From Luteitalea sp. (GTDB lineage Bacteria > Acidobacteriota > Vicinamibacteria > Vicinamibacterales > Vicinamibacteraceae): 64,000 nucleotides of DNA. The notes under the pieces were generated by a model. That model was not told where the DNA came from, ran no database searches, and saw only the letters and a list, made by a program, of their open reading frames with translations. The translations under genes were made by a program, and so were the position numbers. The first letter of the stretch is position 1. The number at the start of each line of letters is the position of its first letter. Shown one piece after another: positions 1-9,938 of this stretch. The stretch spans positions 44,619 to 108,618 of the forward strand of contig WHTT01000010.1 of assembly GCA_009377605.1 (NCBI GenBank). Direction: 5' to 3'.

Positions 1-2
1 TC

Positions 3-1985
3 GCGATTCGGCCCGCCGGCCGGACGCCGGTGCCCCTCGACGAGGTGGGGCCGGTCGACGATATCGTCAAGCGCTTCTGTACGGGCGCGATGAGCTATGG
101 CGCGATCAGCGCAGAGGCGCACGAGACGCTCGCGGTGGCCATGAACCGCCTCGGCGGGCGCTCGAACAGCGGCGAGGGAGGTGAGGATCCGCAACGGTAC
201 GTCCCGGATCCGAACGGCGACTCCCGGCGCAGCGCCATCAAGCAGGTGGCGTCGGCTCGATTCGGCGTCACGAGCGAGTATCTCGTCAACGCCGACGAGC
301 TGCAGATCAAGATGGCGCAGGGCGCCAAGCCGGGCGAGGGAGGGCAGCTTCCGGGCAACAAGGTCTATCCCTGGATCGCCAAGGTTCGCTACTCGACGCC
401 GGGTGTCGGTCTCATCAGCCCACCGCCGCATCACGACATCTATTCGATCGAAGACCTCGCACAGCTCATCTTCGATCTCAAGAACGCGAACCCACGGGCG
501 CGGGTCAGCGTCAAGCTGGTGGCGGAGGTGGGTGTTGGCACCGTGGCGGCCGGTGTGGCCAAGGCGAAGAGCGACCATGTGCTCATCAGCGGCCACGATG
601 GCGGCACGGGCGCCAGTCCCTTGACCTCGATCAAGCACGCCGGCATCCCGTGGGAGCTCGGCCTCGCCGAAACGCAGCAAACGCTCATTGCGAACGACTT
701 GCGCGACCGCATCGTCGTGCAGGTCGATGGGCAGCTCAAGACGGGGCGTGACGTCGTGGTTGCCGCACTGCTCGGCGCCGAGGAATATGGCTTTTCCACG
801 GCACCGCTCGTCGTCATGGGTTGCGTCATGATGCGCGTCTGCCACTTGGACACCTGTCCGGTAGGTGTCGCGACGCAGAATCCGCAGCTGCGCGCAAAGT
901 TCACAGGGCGTGCCGAGCACGTCGTCAACTTCTTCCGTTTCGTTGCCGAAGAGGTGCGCGAGCACATGGCGCAGCTCGGCTTTCGCACGTTGGACGAGAT
1001 GATCGGCCGAGCGGACCTGCTCGACGTCGTGCCTGCCGTTGAGCACTGGAAGGCGCACGGGCTCGATCTCTCCACGATCCTCTACGCTCCGTGGCTGGAG
1101 ACCGAGACCGACACCGAGCGCACGACGGTAGCTCTGCATGCTGTGACGGCGCAGGAGCACGGGCTGCGTTCGGTGCTCGACAATGAGCTCTTGAAGATTG
1201 CAGAGCCGGCGCTGCTCGGTCGCGAGCGCGTGAACGCGTCGCGCCGAATACGGAACGTCAATCGGGCCACGGGCACGATGCTGGGGAGCGAGGTCACCCG
1301 ACGCTTCGGTGCCGAGGGGTTGCCGGACGACACCATCGAGCTGCGCTTCACCGGGTCGGCGGGGCAGAGCTTTGGAGCGTTCCTCCCGCGCGGTATCACG
1401 ATGACGCTCGAGGGTGATGCCAACGATTATGTCGGGAAGGGGCTTTCGGGCGGCCGGTTGATTCTCGTCCCGCCCGCGAATGCGGGCTTCGTCCCGGAGC
1501 GGAACATCATTGCGGGTAACGTCATGCTCTACGGCGCCACAGGCGGCGAGCTATTCGTGCGCGGTGTCGTGGGCGAGCGGTTTGCTGTCCGCAACAGTGG
1601 TGCTCACACTGTGGTCGAGGGTGTCGGCGATCACGGATGCGAGTACATGACGGGTGGACGCGTTCTGGTGCTTGGGGCGACGGGGCGTAATTTTGCGGCC
1701 GGCATGAGCGGCGGCATTGCCTACGTCGCGAATGTCAACGGTGACTTCGAGCGGCGTTGCAACCTCGAGATGGTGGCGCTCGAGACGCTGGATGAGGACG
1801 ATGCGCAGTTCGTGCAGGGCATGCTGGCCAGGCACTATGAGCTGACCGGCAGCTCGGTGGCCAAGCAGCTGCTCGACGGTTGGCCGGCGGAGGCTGGGCG
1901 CTTCGCGAAGGTGATGCCAATCGACTACAAGCGTGCCCTCGAGCGGGAGAGACAGGAAGAGCTGGCCCTACTGGCCAGCGCCTGA
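3..1985 (+). CDS. gltB: Glutamate synthase large subunit, C-terminal part (5' end outside window)
   Basis: This is the FMN-binding synthase half and C-terminal glutamate-synthase domain of the NADPH-dependent enzyme that turns 2-oxoglutarate plus glutamine-derived ammonia into two glutamates. The reading frame is open to the left edge, so the N-terminal amidotransferase and central domains lie outside; the GTG at 30 is only an internal valine. The text [19 protein letters not shown] and [10 protein letters not shown] matches the FMN/substrate barrel, and the cysteines in [15 protein letters not shown] (nt 822-866) fit the 3Fe-4S cluster. A glycine-rich beta-helix stretch ([19 protein letters not shown]) follows. 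About 660 residues of an expected roughly 1500 are visible. gltD starts six bases after the stop, so the two are cotranscribed. Confidence 0.97.
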   Translation, partial: AIRPAGRTPVPLDEVGPVDDIVKRFCTGAMSYGAISAEAHETLAVAMNRLGGRSNSGEGGEDPQRYVPDPNGDSRRSAIKQVASARFGVTSEYLVNADELQIKMAQGAKPGEGGQLPGNKVYPWIAKVRYSTPGVGLISPPPHHDIYSIEDLAQLIFDLKNANPRARVSVKLVAEVGVGTVAAGVAKAKSDHVLISGHDGGTGASPLTSIKHAGIPWELGLAETQQTLIANDLRDRIVVQVDGQLKTGRDVVVAALLGAEEYGFSTAPLVVMGCVMMRVCHLDTCPVGVATQNPQLRAKFTGRAEHVVNFFRFVAEEVREHMAQLGFRTLDEMIGRADLLDVVPAVEHWKAHGLDLSTILYAPWLETETDTERTTVALHAVTAQEHGLRSVLDNELLKIAEPALLGRERVNASRRIRNVNRATGTMLGSEVTRRFGAEGLPDDTIELRFTGSAGQSFGAFLPRGITMTLEGDANDYVGKGLSGGRLILVPPANAGFVPERNIIAGNVMLYGATGGELFVRGVVGERFAVRNSGAHTVVEGVGDHGCEYMTGGRVLVLGATGRNFAAGMSGGIAYVANVNGDFERRCNLEMVALETLDEDDAQFVQGMLARHYELTGSSVAKQLLDGWPAEAGRFAKVMPIDYKRALERERQEELALLASA

Positions 1986-1991
1986 CACAAG

Positions 1992-3443
1992 ATGGGTAAT
2001 CCGACTGGGTTCATCGAGTTTCGACGGGAGACGCCGACGCGCCGGCCGGCCGACGTGCGCGTGCGCGACTACGACGAGGTGTACGAGCCGTTTCCGGAGG
2101 CGAGCCTGCGCGGGCAGGCCTCGCGCTGCATGGACTGTGGCATTCCGTTCTGCCACCAGGGGTGCCCGCTTGGGAACCTCATTCCGGAGTGGAACGATCT
2201 CGTCTACCACGATCGCTGGCGTGAAGCACTTGCCCGCCTGCATGCGACCAACAACTTTCCGGAGTTCACCGGTCGTTTGTGTCCGGCGCCGTGTGAGTCT
2301 TCGTGCGTGCTCAGCATCAACGACGATCCGGTCACGATCAAACAGGTCGAGGTCAGCATCATCGACCGCGGGTTGGACGAGGGATGGGTAGTCCCGGAGC
2401 CACCGGCGCATCGCACGGAGCGCCGCGTTGCCGTGATCGGGTCTGGCCCATCCGGTCTCGCCTGCGCGCAGCAGCTCGCGCGGGAAGGCCACGAGGCCGT
2501 CGTCTTCGAGCGTGCGGACCGCGTGGGCGGCTTACTCCGTTACGGCATCCCCGATTTCAAGATGCACAAGCGCCTGCTCGATCGGCGGCTCGAGCAGATG
2601 GTGGCCGAGGGCGTCCTGTTTCGGCCGGGTGTCAGCGCGGGCGTTGACGTGACGGGTGAGGAGTTGATCAGCGATTTCGACGCTGTGTGTCTCGCGGTTG
2701 GAGCCACGGCACCGCGTGGCCTCAATGTGCCGGGTGACGATCTTGCCGGGGTCCATCTGGCGATGGACTATCTCGAGCAACAGAATCGACGGCTGGCCGG
2801 GGACTCGCTCGATCCGGTACAGGACATCACTGCCCGCGGCAAGCGCGTGATCATTCTGGGCGGTGGGGACACTGGCGCGGACTGTCTGGGCACGGCGCAC
2901 CGCCAAGGCGCGCGGGAGGTCCTGCAGTTCGAGATTGCCCCTCGGCCACCGGACGCCCGTGTGTCCAATAATCCGTGGCCGGAATGGCCCAACATCTTCC
3001 GCGTATCCGCGGCCCACGAGGAAGGCGGCGCGCGCGAGTACTCGCTGATGACGACCCGGCTCGAGGGAGACGGCCAGGGTCGGGTGACGCGGCTGCACGG
3101 TGTGCGTGTCGAGACGATTGTCGAGAACGGGCGGCTCACGTTCAAGCCAATCGAGGGAACCGATTTCGTCGAGGATGCGGATCTCGTGCTCGTCGCGACC
3201 GGATTCGTTGGCCCAGAGCGCAGTCCGCTCTTCGAGCAGCTTGGCATCGAGCTCGATGCTCGCGGTCGCATCAAGCACGACGCGGATTACCACACCACGG
3301 CCGACGGTGTCTTCGTCGCGGGCGATGCCCGCCGCGGCGCGTCGCTCATTGTCTGGGCGATTGCCGAAGGACGACGTGCTGCGGCCGCGGTGGATCGCTA
3401 TTTGTCGGCAGCAAGATCGGCTCTGCCCTCATTCTCCTCCTGA
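1992..3443 (+). CDS. gltD: Glutamate synthase small (beta) subunit
   Basis: The 483-residue FAD protein passes NADPH electrons through iron-sulfur clusters to GltB. The N-terminal region has the four-cysteine motifs CMDCGIPFCHQGCPLGN and CPAPCESSCVL for two 4Fe-4S clusters. Next come an FAD-binding dinucleotide fold (GSGPSGLACAQQLA, then VGGLLRYGIPDFK) and a second, NADPH-binding fold (ILGGGDTGADCLGTA). Length is normal for bacterial GltD. The ATG lies six bases after the gltB stop, with no convincing Shine-Dalgarno, so translation may be coupled to gltB. An intrinsic terminator follows the stop. Confidence 0.97.
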   Translation: MGNPTGFIEFRRETPTRRPADVRVRDYDEVYEPFPEASLRGQASRCMDCGIPFCHQGCPLGNLIPEWNDLVYHDRWREALARLHATNNFPEFTGRLCPAPCESSCVLSINDDPVTIKQVEVSIIDRGLDEGWVVPEPPAHRTERRVAVIGSGPSGLACAQQLAREGHEAVVFERADRVGGLLRYGIPDFKMHKRLLDRRLEQMVAEGVLFRPGVSAGVDVTGEELISDFDAVCLAVGATAPRGLNVPGDDLAGVHLAMDYLEQQNRRLAGDSLDPVQDITARGKRVIILGGGDTGADCLGTAHRQGAREVLQFEIAPRPPDARVSNNPWPEWPNIFRVSAAHEEGGAREYSLMTTRLEGDGQGRVTRLHGVRVETIVENGRLTFKPIEGTDFVEDADLVLVATGFVGPERSPLFEQLGIELDARGRIKHDADYHTTADGVFVAGDARRGASLIVWAIAEGRRAAAAVDRYLSAARSALPSFSS

Positions 3444-3452
3444 ATCCCCCGT

Positions 3453-3494
3453 GCGGTCGGGACCAGTGCCCACGGCCCCGACCGCCTTCTTTTT
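3453..3494 (+). terminator. Intrinsic terminator after gltBD
   Basis: A nine-base-pair GC-rich stem (GCGGTCGGG at 3453-3461 with CCCGACCGC at 3477-3485) is followed by CTTCTTTTT. It sits just after the gltD stop and touches the stop codon of the convergent DUF2339 gene, so it insulates the two units. Confidence 0.8.
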
Positions 3495-5583
3495 ACGTCG
3501 GTCTCTTTGTGTACAGGTACGACACGATCAGTAGCAGCACACCCAGCACCAACACCGTCGCCATCTTGTAGAACTGGCTGAGCGTCGCGAGGTCGATCAC
3601 GAAAACCTTGAGGATCGTGACGGCGAATAGCGCAAGCGCCAGATAGCGAATGGGGGCGTACTGTCGCCTGAGGCCGATGGCGACGAGTACTAGGGCGTAT
3701 CCCGCCCACAGTGCCGAGATGGTGCCCTGCCGCGCAAGATCCGGCGACGTCAACCAGCTACCGCTGTAACCCAGGTGTTGGAACGCCGTGCTGGTCTCGA
3801 CGGTGAGCGCGAGCAGAGTGACCAGATTCGCGCTGACGAAGAGCAGCGCGCGCATGCCATCCTGCGCCGCGGCCTCCCATCGTCGGTACATGGCTGCGGT
3901 CACGTACATGACGGCCACGACGCATGTGCTCGTGAAGGCGAGCGTATTCAGGAAAGGCACGGCGATGCCAGCGTGGCCTGAAAGCAGGTGGCCAACGAGA
4001 CGAAGACCGGCGACGATCACCAGTAACTCACCCACGCCTCGCGCCCAGCGGCGCTGGCCGATGAGACCGAGCCAGACGAGCGAGCAGCCTTCGATGGCTA
4101 GCGCCACGGTAGCCACGTAGCCCTCGAGCCAAATAACGATGGAGGCTGCCGTGAGGCCGAGCGCGAGGCCCAGGTGGTGCATGGCCGCCGCGGGCAGGCG
4201 CGACCAAAGCCCCGTCGCGACCAGGCCGTTGACAGCGGCAAGACCGAGGGTGGCAGGTGCTTGCCAGTCCGGCGCATGAACGCCCAGCAGCTGATAGCTG
4301 ACCGCGAACAGCCACCACCCATTCAAGTGAATGAGCGCCACGCGCGAAAGGGGAACGGGCCGGGGCTGACTACTATCCGAGGCACCCGCCGAACGCCAGG
4401 CGACCAGCAGATGCGCTACATAGATCGCTCCACCGGCCCCAAGGGCCGGCCACAGCCACTCACCGCGCGCGAACCCTTGCGCATGCACCAAGAACGGCAC
4501 AGCCGCTGCAGCCCAGAAGACGAGCGTGGCATCCCGGCGTTCGGAACCGACGTCGAACATCACGCCTACCAGCGCCAGCGCGACCAGGAAAACGAGGAGT
4601 GCTGCATCATGTCCCGCGAGCAGGCCGAGCGAGACGATGTAGTACAAGACCGGCGCCGAGAGGATCGCTGCAACGATGACGTCCTTCCTGGGCGAGCTCG
4701 AGTGCCTTGCCTGTAATGCCGCCAGGATGAAGACCGCTGCAAATGCGGTCAGGAACAGCTCGGTCGTCAGCCAGAGCGACGGCTGGTAGGCGCTGTTCGC
4801 CCAGCCGAGCAAGCTTGCCGCGGTGGCAGCGTACGCAAGGACCGGCAGAGCGGGCCAGTCGTGGCGCGCCGCGATGACCACCGTACCGCCCGCTAGAACC
4901 AAATCGAAGGTGAGCAGCGCGATGGGGCTCTCGCGGTATCCGCCGGCGAGGAAGGGCGTGACGAAGCCACCGATCACTGCCAAGGCGGCAAACGGCAGCG
5001 ACTCGTAGCGGCGCGCTAGCACGTATGCGAGTGCGGTCACACCGAGCAGCAGAGGAAACGCCAGCGCGCTCTCGATCAGCGCGTAATAGCCGTATGCGGC
5101 GTAGACGGCCACATATAGGACGACCAGGCCGGCACTGCTCAGCACTTGGCCAAACAGGGGCGTGCCGCGCGCAACCAGCCGTTCACCGAGCGCGATGAGC
5201 CCCACGCCCGCTGTGGCTGCGAGTCCTACGCGCGTCACCTCGTTCAGCCACAGTTGCGCAAACGCATAGCGCACGAAGTATCCCAGGCCAAGGATGATCG
5301 CTGCCACGCCGATGTACAGGAGCCAGCGCGTGCCGATGAGCGTCTCGATCTCTCCGCGCGGCGCGGCGGGCGCCGGGCCGGTAGCTTCAGGATGGCTCTC
5401 CAACGCCGACGACTCTGGAGGCATCGATTGGTGCGGCGTGTGCTCCGCTGCTGCTGCCCTGGCGGAGGGTGCGGGCACAGTTGGCTGTTGCCGGCGGACC
5501 AGCAGCACCGGAATCAGAACGAGCAAGGCGATGCCGATGGCTGCAAAGAATGCCATCAGCAGGAGTAGGAACAGGAGCTCCAC
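3493..5583 (-). CDS. DUF2339 family polytopic membrane protein (copy 1)
   Basis: This 696-residue integral membrane protein starts with one transmembrane helix (MELLFLLLLMAFFAAIGIAL), then a Pro/Ala/Ser-rich linker to about residue 75. A characteristic block EIETLIGTRWLLYIGVAAII opens a long run of closely packed hydrophobic helices that continues to the end. This layout is that of the DUF2339 predicted membrane protein family, for which I know no established function. The GTG start is chosen because AGGAG lies eight bases upstream. It is the last gene of a minus-strand block that holds a second DUF2339 protein (9939-12179). Role in the envelope is inferred only. Confidence 0.85.
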   Translation of the reverse strand: MELLFLLLLMAFFAAIGIALLVLIPVLLVRRQQPTVPAPSARAAAAEHTPHQSMPPESSALESHPEATGPAPAAPRGEIETLIGTRWLLYIGVAAIILGLGYFVRYAFAQLWLNEVTRVGLAATAGVGLIALGERLVARGTPLFGQVLSSAGLVVLYVAVYAAYGYYALIESALAFPLLLGVTALAYVLARRYESLPFAALAVIGGFVTPFLAGGYRESPIALLTFDLVLAGGTVVIAARHDWPALPVLAYAATAASLLGWANSAYQPSLWLTTELFLTAFAAVFILAALQARHSSSPRKDVIVAAILSAPVLYYIVSLGLLAGHDAALLVFLVALALVGVMFDVGSERRDATLVFWAAAAVPFLVHAQGFARGEWLWPALGAGGAIYVAHLLVAWRSAGASDSSQPRPVPLSRVALIHLNGWWLFAVSYQLLGVHAPDWQAPATLGLAAVNGLVATGLWSRLPAAAMHHLGLALGLTAASIVIWLEGYVATVALAIEGCSLVWLGLIGQRRWARGVGELLVIVAGLRLVGHLLSGHAGIAVPFLNTLAFTSTCVVAVMYVTAAMYRRWEAAAQDGMRALLFVSANLVTLLALTVETSTAFQHLGYSGSWLTSPDLARQGTISALWAGYALVLVAIGLRRQYAPIRYLALALFAVTILKVFVIDLATLSQFYKMATVLVLGVLLLIVSYLYTKRPT

Positions 5584-5720
5584 CAGCGCTTCTCCTAACG
5601 CAAGACCAGCTCTGCAAGAGCCTACAGGCTCTCACATCGGTCATTCTGCATTAGAAGAAGTGCTAGGGGCGAGGGCCTGCCACAGCACGTAGCGACCGTG
5701 CTACGTACCGTTGAACCTTC

Positions 5721-6737
5721 TCAAGGTCGAACTGTGATCTCGATGGCCTTGAGGAATTTCACGGGTTGGCCGTCTCGCGTCGCCGGCTTGTATTGCCAGC
5801 TCTCGGCGGCGTCCAACACCAGCGCATCATAGATTGGGTGTAGCGGTTGCGTCACCGCCGCACGCTCGACGCGCCCTTGCTCGTCGATGAGCACCTCGAG
5901 TGCCAGCGTCGCGGGTTGGCGATTGAGGGTGATGCCGCGCGGCGGAGGGACCTTTTGGCTGATGACGACTGGTGGGATGATTTCGGGTGGCGTCGCGGCA
6001 CGAGGCTTGCTTGGTGGGACGTCCGCTGCCGCATCCGTCGTATCCTCGCCAGCCGCGGTACCACCGGGCGCCGCCGCTCCATCCCCGTCGGTCTCCTCGT
6101 TCGGAGTACTGGCGCCGTCACTATTCGCTGCTGGCTCAGAGGGGGCCGGGGCGACTTCGAGGGGCACCGGGCTCGGCGCCGAGGCAGACGCAGGGGCATC
6201 ATCTGCTGCGGAAGTCAGCGCCAGGAAACCGTCCACCAGGACACGCAGATCGGACGTGCCCATCTTTGCAAGATCAGAATCGTCGAGGAGCGGCCTCAGC
6301 TCCTTGAACGCGACCGCTGCTTCGTCGCGCTTTCCCTCGCTGAAGAGTGTCTTGGCTGCTGCGAAGCGCTCTTTGACGAGCGACGGCAGCACGCGCTGAC
6401 GGACCTCGCCAAACAGCTCGCGCACGCGCGGCGATACTTCCGCCTCGGTGAGTCGCACCAGTGGATCTGCTTCGACGAGCGTCTCGAACGCGCCCTCTGC
6501 CTCCGGCGCTCGACCAAGAGCGATCAAGCACAGGGCTCGTGTCTTGGCCGCGCCCACGGTCTCGGCTCGTGTCGCCGGCCGGATGCCGGTCAACACGGCC
6601 AGCGCGTCGGCGAACTGTGCGGACGCGTACAGCGCCTTTGCCCGCTCGAGCGGCTCCTGTGCCCGCACCAGCAGCGGGGCCAGAAAGATCGTGGCGAGGC
6701 CGGCGATCCAAACGATGTTCTGGCGAACCGTAGTCAT
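5721..6737 (-). CDS. Exported protein with TonB-like C-terminal domain
   Basis: The product is about 338 residues. It has an N-terminal signal sequence (hydrophobic IVWIAGLATIFLAPLLVRA), a helical TPR-like region with ALYASAQFADALAVL, a Pro/Ala/Gly/acidic linker, and a C-terminal domain of roughly 85 residues. That domain (ALEVLIDEQGRVERAAV, ALVLDAAESWQYKPA) matches the TonB C-terminal fold, which normally contacts TonB boxes or other outer-membrane partners. The start is set at the ATG whose upstream GGGGGAGAG is a good ribosome site; a longer frame to 6788 exists but lacks one. There is no obvious ExbB/ExbD nearby and the N-terminus is TPR-like, so this need not be a true energiser. It lies between the PEGA gene and a DUF2339 gene. 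Confidence 0.8.
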   Translation of the reverse strand: MTTVRQNIVWIAGLATIFLAPLLVRAQEPLERAKALYASAQFADALAVLTGIRPATRAETVGAAKTRALCLIALGRAPEAEGAFETLVEADPLVRLTEAEVSPRVRELFGEVRQRVLPSLVKERFAAAKTLFSEGKRDEAAVAFKELRPLLDDSDLAKMGTSDLRVLVDGFLALTSAADDAPASASAPSPVPLEVAPAPSEPAANSDGASTPNEETDGDGAAAPGGTAAGEDTTDAAADVPPSKPRAATPPEIIPPVVISQKVPPPRGITLNRQPATLALEVLIDEQGRVERAAVTQPLHPIYDALVLDAAESWQYKPATRDGQPVKFLKAIEITVRP

Positions 6738-6822
6738 GACACTCTCCCCCGGAGAACGCGTGACGGCAGGGAGGGGGGCGCGCCGCAATCACCTGATGGG
6801 CAGGCCTGAATGAAGGCCTGCA

Positions 6823-8433
6823 CTACTGGCTGAAATCCACTGTTGCCACTGCTGGCTCATCGGCACGGATTGTCACGGGCACGCGTCGCTCGCCAAGCTT
6901 CGGGTGACGGAACACCAGCTCGTAGCGTCCCACGGGCAGCGTGGCCTGGCCGATCGGGGTCTCGCCGAGCGAGCGACCGTTGACGAACACCTCTGCCCAC
7001 GGCGTCGCATTGGCGTGCAATTGGCCATCCGGCAGCGTGACGGCCACCGTGAGGCCACGGCCGGCAGCGACGTCAATCATTTGCTCGTTGCGAAAGCCAT
7101 ACGTCTCGTTCACCAGGGTCAGCACATGCCTGCCGGGCCGGAGCGCCAGCTGGCCGCCATCGCTGGATCCGAGAACTTCACCCTTCTCCAGCACCGTGAC
7201 TGGGATCTTCGAGGCAATGGTCACCTGTCCCGTCTGCGGCTGGGGTGGCGGCTTTGGCGCCAACGCCACTGCCAAGTTCGTCGTCTGACCGCCGCGAATC
7301 TGGACGTCACGTGTCTGCTCGATGCCCTCTCGGCTCAGACGTACGCTGTGGCGGCCTACGGACAGCTCTTTCAGGGTCAGCGGGGTGGTGCCGCGCGTCT
7401 GACCACCGATCTCCACCTGTGCACCGCTCGGATCGCTGGTAATGACGAGTGCGCCGGCGTTCGCTACCGGCTCCGGCGTATCGGAGGGAGGCGCCGCCCC
7501 ACCCAGCTCGACGTACTGTGAAGCGACCTGTCCTGCCGCGACGCCAACGTGTTGCCGGCGGACAACGCCACCGGCACGCAGCTCGACGACGTGATACCCG
7601 GGCCAGACCCGGACGCTCAGCGGGGTTCTCCCACGCGGCCGGCCATCGATCGCGACGTCGACACCGCTCGGGCGCGACTCGATGATGATCTCGCCGTCGG
7701 CCGTGGCTCCACCACCCCTGCCAGGCCCAAAGAACCGCACTGCAATGTAGATTCCCTGCGCGAGAACGGCCAGGATCAGGCCCACGAGCAGGAGCCGCAT
7801 CAAACGGCGCGAGCGCCCAGTGGCGATCGACACGCTGGGCTCCGCCTGACGATCGTGCAGGATCGAGGGAGGCGCGCCTGGCGCGCGGGTCGACGGCGCG
7901 AGAAAGGTGTGCCCAGTAGGTGAGCCGGCGCCACCGCGCCCTGCCGCTTCGGTTGGCGGCGCGGGCTGTCCAAGCGTAGCGGGTTGCACCGCCCCGGGAC
8001 TTGACCCAGCACTGGGACCCTCAGACTCTCGTCTCTCGACGGGCCCGCCCCGAGCCGGGTCGAGGGGCTGGTCCCGAGCGGAGTCGAGGGACGACCCTGA
8101 GCGAGACTCGATTGCGTCGGGACGTCCTGAGCTTGTCCCCCCTCGGCCGTGCTCAGGGCCATCCTCAGGTTCTTGACGGGTCGAGGGGCTGAGGCTCGAG
8201 GCGCTTGGGGTTTCGGCGGCGGAGGAAGTTTCCACCACCAGGGCCCGCGGCGTGTTCGCCTCTGGTGCAAAGGCCTCGAGCGCACCGAGCTCTTCGTCGC
8301 GCGATGGCCACACGAGCTGCGGCGTGTGCTCACCGCTCACGAGCGGCGCTGACTCTTCACCGGAAATCGGCTTGCTGACTTGGCTGCCAGGAGAGGAGGT
8401 GGCCCAAGTACGCGGCCGGGGCTCACCACTCAT
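6823..8433 (-). CDS. Membrane-anchored PEGA-domain protein
   Basis: The protein has a long disordered cytoplasmic-type N-terminus (about 210 residues), one transmembrane helix (LMRLLLVGLILAVLAQGIYI), then PEGA-type beta-sandwich repeats. Two are canonical (IIIESRPSGVDVAIDGRPRG...PL and LVITSDPSGAQVEIGGQTRG...PL). Two more divergent ones follow, the last with AEVFVNGRSLGETPI. PEGA domains are extracytoplasmic and common on surface or envelope proteins of Acidobacteriota and Myxococcota; no enzymatic motif is present. The ATG at 8433 is preferred over an upstream TTG at 8493. Part of the disordered region is encoded by short dispersed repeats (8022-8190). Neighbours are the HD-GYP regulator upstream and the TonB-like protein downstream. 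Confidence 0.85.
   Translation of the reverse strand: MSGEPRPRTWATSSPGSQVSKPISGEESAPLVSGEHTPQLVWPSRDEELGALEAFAPEANTPRALVVETSSAAETPSASSLSPSTRQEPEDGPEHGRGGTSSGRPDAIESRSGSSLDSARDQPLDPARGGPVERRESEGPSAGSSPGAVQPATLGQPAPPTEAAGRGGAGSPTGHTFLAPSTRAPGAPPSILHDRQAEPSVSIATGRSRRLMRLLLVGLILAVLAQGIYIAVRFFGPGRGGGATADGEIIIESRPSGVDVAIDGRPRGRTPLSVRVWPGYHVVELRAGGVVRRQHVGVAAGQVASQYVELGGAAPPSDTPEPVANAGALVITSDPSGAQVEIGGQTRGTTPLTLKELSVGRHSVRLSREGIEQTRDVQIRGGQTTNLAVALAPKPPPQPQTGQVTIASKIPVTVLEKGEVLGSSDGGQLALRPGRHVLTLVNETYGFRNEQMIDVAAGRGLTVAVTLPDGQLHANATPWAEVFVNGRSLGETPIGQATLPVGRYELVFRHPKLGERRVPVTIRADEPAVATVDFSQ
8022..8190. repeat. Short dispersed repeats inside the PEGA-protein linker
   Basis: Within the low-complexity linker, units such as GGTCGAGGGGCTG occur twice (around 8057 and 8179). 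They are mixed with CGAGCGGAGTCGAGGGACG and GACGTCCTGAGCTTGT. These resemble the small GTCGAGGG/CCTGAGC-type repeats often scattered between genes in high-GC bacteria. Here they are in frame and translated. Confidence 0.5.
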
Positions 8434-8749
8434 GGTTGACTCTGCCCACGACAAACTCCAATCCGCTCGCGACTGAGCACCCGGGGCCCGCAAGTGAGCG
8501 TCGCCCCTCGACTCGCTCGCTCGGGGCGCGGCCGACAGGCTGCGTCCCGGAAGAAGAGCGAAGCTCTTCCGTTAGCCCGGAAACCTATTGAGGTCGTCTC
8601 CGCCTCCCGAATGGTCTCCAGCGGCGGCGACGATTGGGGCCAGCCGAAGGAATAATAATCCAAACTGGCGTATACCAATACAAGGTACGTGTTCGACGCC
8701 TGTTTTCACCCTTACAGACACCCTACTACATTCAACGCCTTGCTCCGGC
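8434..8749. other. Gene-free stretch with hairpins between HD-GYP and PEGA genes
   Basis: No coding sequence is supported here. The stretch holds a hairpin CGCCCC...GGGGCG near 8502-8528 and a second, GAAGAGC-GAA-GCTCTTC, near 8554-8571. Neither is followed by a T tract on the strand of the flanking genes. It is the longest gap in the minus-strand block and the best place for an internal promoter for the PEGA gene. Confidence 0.4.
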
Positions 8750-9853
8750 TCAAGGCACGGATCGTGCTCGCTCGGCAGCAACGCGTTGCGGTGGCCGCCA
8801 GTCTTGATCTGTCAGGTCAATCTCCCCGCGCTCCACGATGCGGACGAGCGCCTCGACGACCCCAGGGTCGAAGTGCTTGCCGCTCTGACTGGCGATTTCC
8901 CCCAGCGCGTTGCTGATCGACCAGGCCGGCTTGTACGGTCGTGAGTGCGTGAGCGCGTCGAACACGTCCGCCACGGCGACGATACGGCTTACGAGCGGGA
9001 TCTCATCACCCTTGAGCGCGCGGTCGTATCCCGACCCGTCCCAGTGCTCGTGGTGTGTCAGCGCGATCTGTTCCGCCATCTGCAGCAATCCGTGTGCGCT
9101 GCCGGAGAGCAGGTCGGCGCCTGCAGCCGTGTGTGCCCGCATCGCCGCGTACTCCTGCTCATCCAGCCGGGCGAACTTCAGCAGAATCTGGTCTGGGATC
9201 GCGATCTTTCCAAGGTCGTGCAGCGGTGCCGCCAACCGCAGTAGGCGGACCGTCTCCGTGGACAGTCCCATCTCCGCGCCGATCTGCGCGGCGACCCGTC
9301 CCACCCGATGCATGTGCTGCATCGTGTCATCGTCACGAAACTCCGCTGCGAGCGTGAGACGGTACAAGATCTCCTTTTGCGCATCTTCGAGCTCTGTCGT
9401 GCGGTCGCGGACCTTTCGCTCGAGCAGCTCGTTTTGCGCCTGGAGCGCCACGTACAGAAACCGCGCCTCGAGCAAGTTGCGCAGCCGAAGCAGGATCTCG
9501 GTTCGGTCGAACGGCTTGTTGACGAAATCCTTCGCGCCGACGGCCAAGGCGCGCTTCTTCACTGAATGGCTGTCGTCTGCCGTGATGAAGACAATCGGCA
9601 GAAACTCGTCCTCACGGATGTGCGGCGTGATCTCGGCGAGCACGTGAAAGCCATCGTGGCCTGGCATGTGCAGGTCCAGCAAAACCAAATCTGGGCGGTG
9701 GTCGAGGAACAGGCGCAGCGCCGCGCGCGGATCGCTCGTTCCGACGACGTGGAGAAGCCCCGCGCCTCGGAGCAGCCGCTCGAGAATCTCGACGTTCGAT
9801 GGTTGATCGTCGACGACGAGGACGCGTGCTTCTGGCCACGGCAAATCCGACAT
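8750..9853 (-). CDS. Response regulator with HD-GYP output domain (GYD variant)
   Basis: This is a two-domain signalling protein of 367 residues. The receiver domain (residues 8-125) keeps the acidic pair DD at 15-16, the phospho-acceptor Asp60 (LLDLHMPG) and Lys113. After a coiled linker comes an HD-type phosphohydrolase domain with HD at 212-213, HHE at 267-269 and a typical VADVFDALT segment. HD-GYP proteins normally hydrolyse cyclic di-GMP. In this one the eponymous triad reads Gly-Tyr-Asp (275-277), so activity or partner binding may differ. The ATG at 9853 begins just before the receiver fold; the frame continues upstream to 9964 into the neighbouring gene without domain content. It lies between the DUF2339 gene and the PEGA gene. 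Confidence 0.92.
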   Translation of the reverse strand: MSDLPWPEARVLVVDDQPSNVEILERLLRGAGLLHVVGTSDPRAALRLFLDHRPDLVLLDLHMPGHDGFHVLAEITPHIREDEFLPIVFITADDSHSVKKRALAVGAKDFVNKPFDRTEILLRLRNLLEARFLYVALQAQNELLERKVRDRTTELEDAQKEILYRLTLAAEFRDDDTMQHMHRVGRVAAQIGAEMGLSTETVRLLRLAAPLHDLGKIAIPDQILLKFARLDEQEYAAMRAHTAAGADLLSGSAHGLLQMAEQIALTHHEHWDGSGYDRALKGDEIPLVSRIVAVADVFDALTHSRPYKPAWSISNALGEIASQSGKHFDPGVVEALVRIVERGEIDLTDQDWRPPQRVAAERARSVP

Positions 9854-9938
9854 GGTGCACGCCCTGAAGAGAGCTGGGGAGCGCTCAATCGCGATTCTAC
9901 CGCGACAGGTGCTGGGCGTGAGACTGTTTTTGGCCGCC

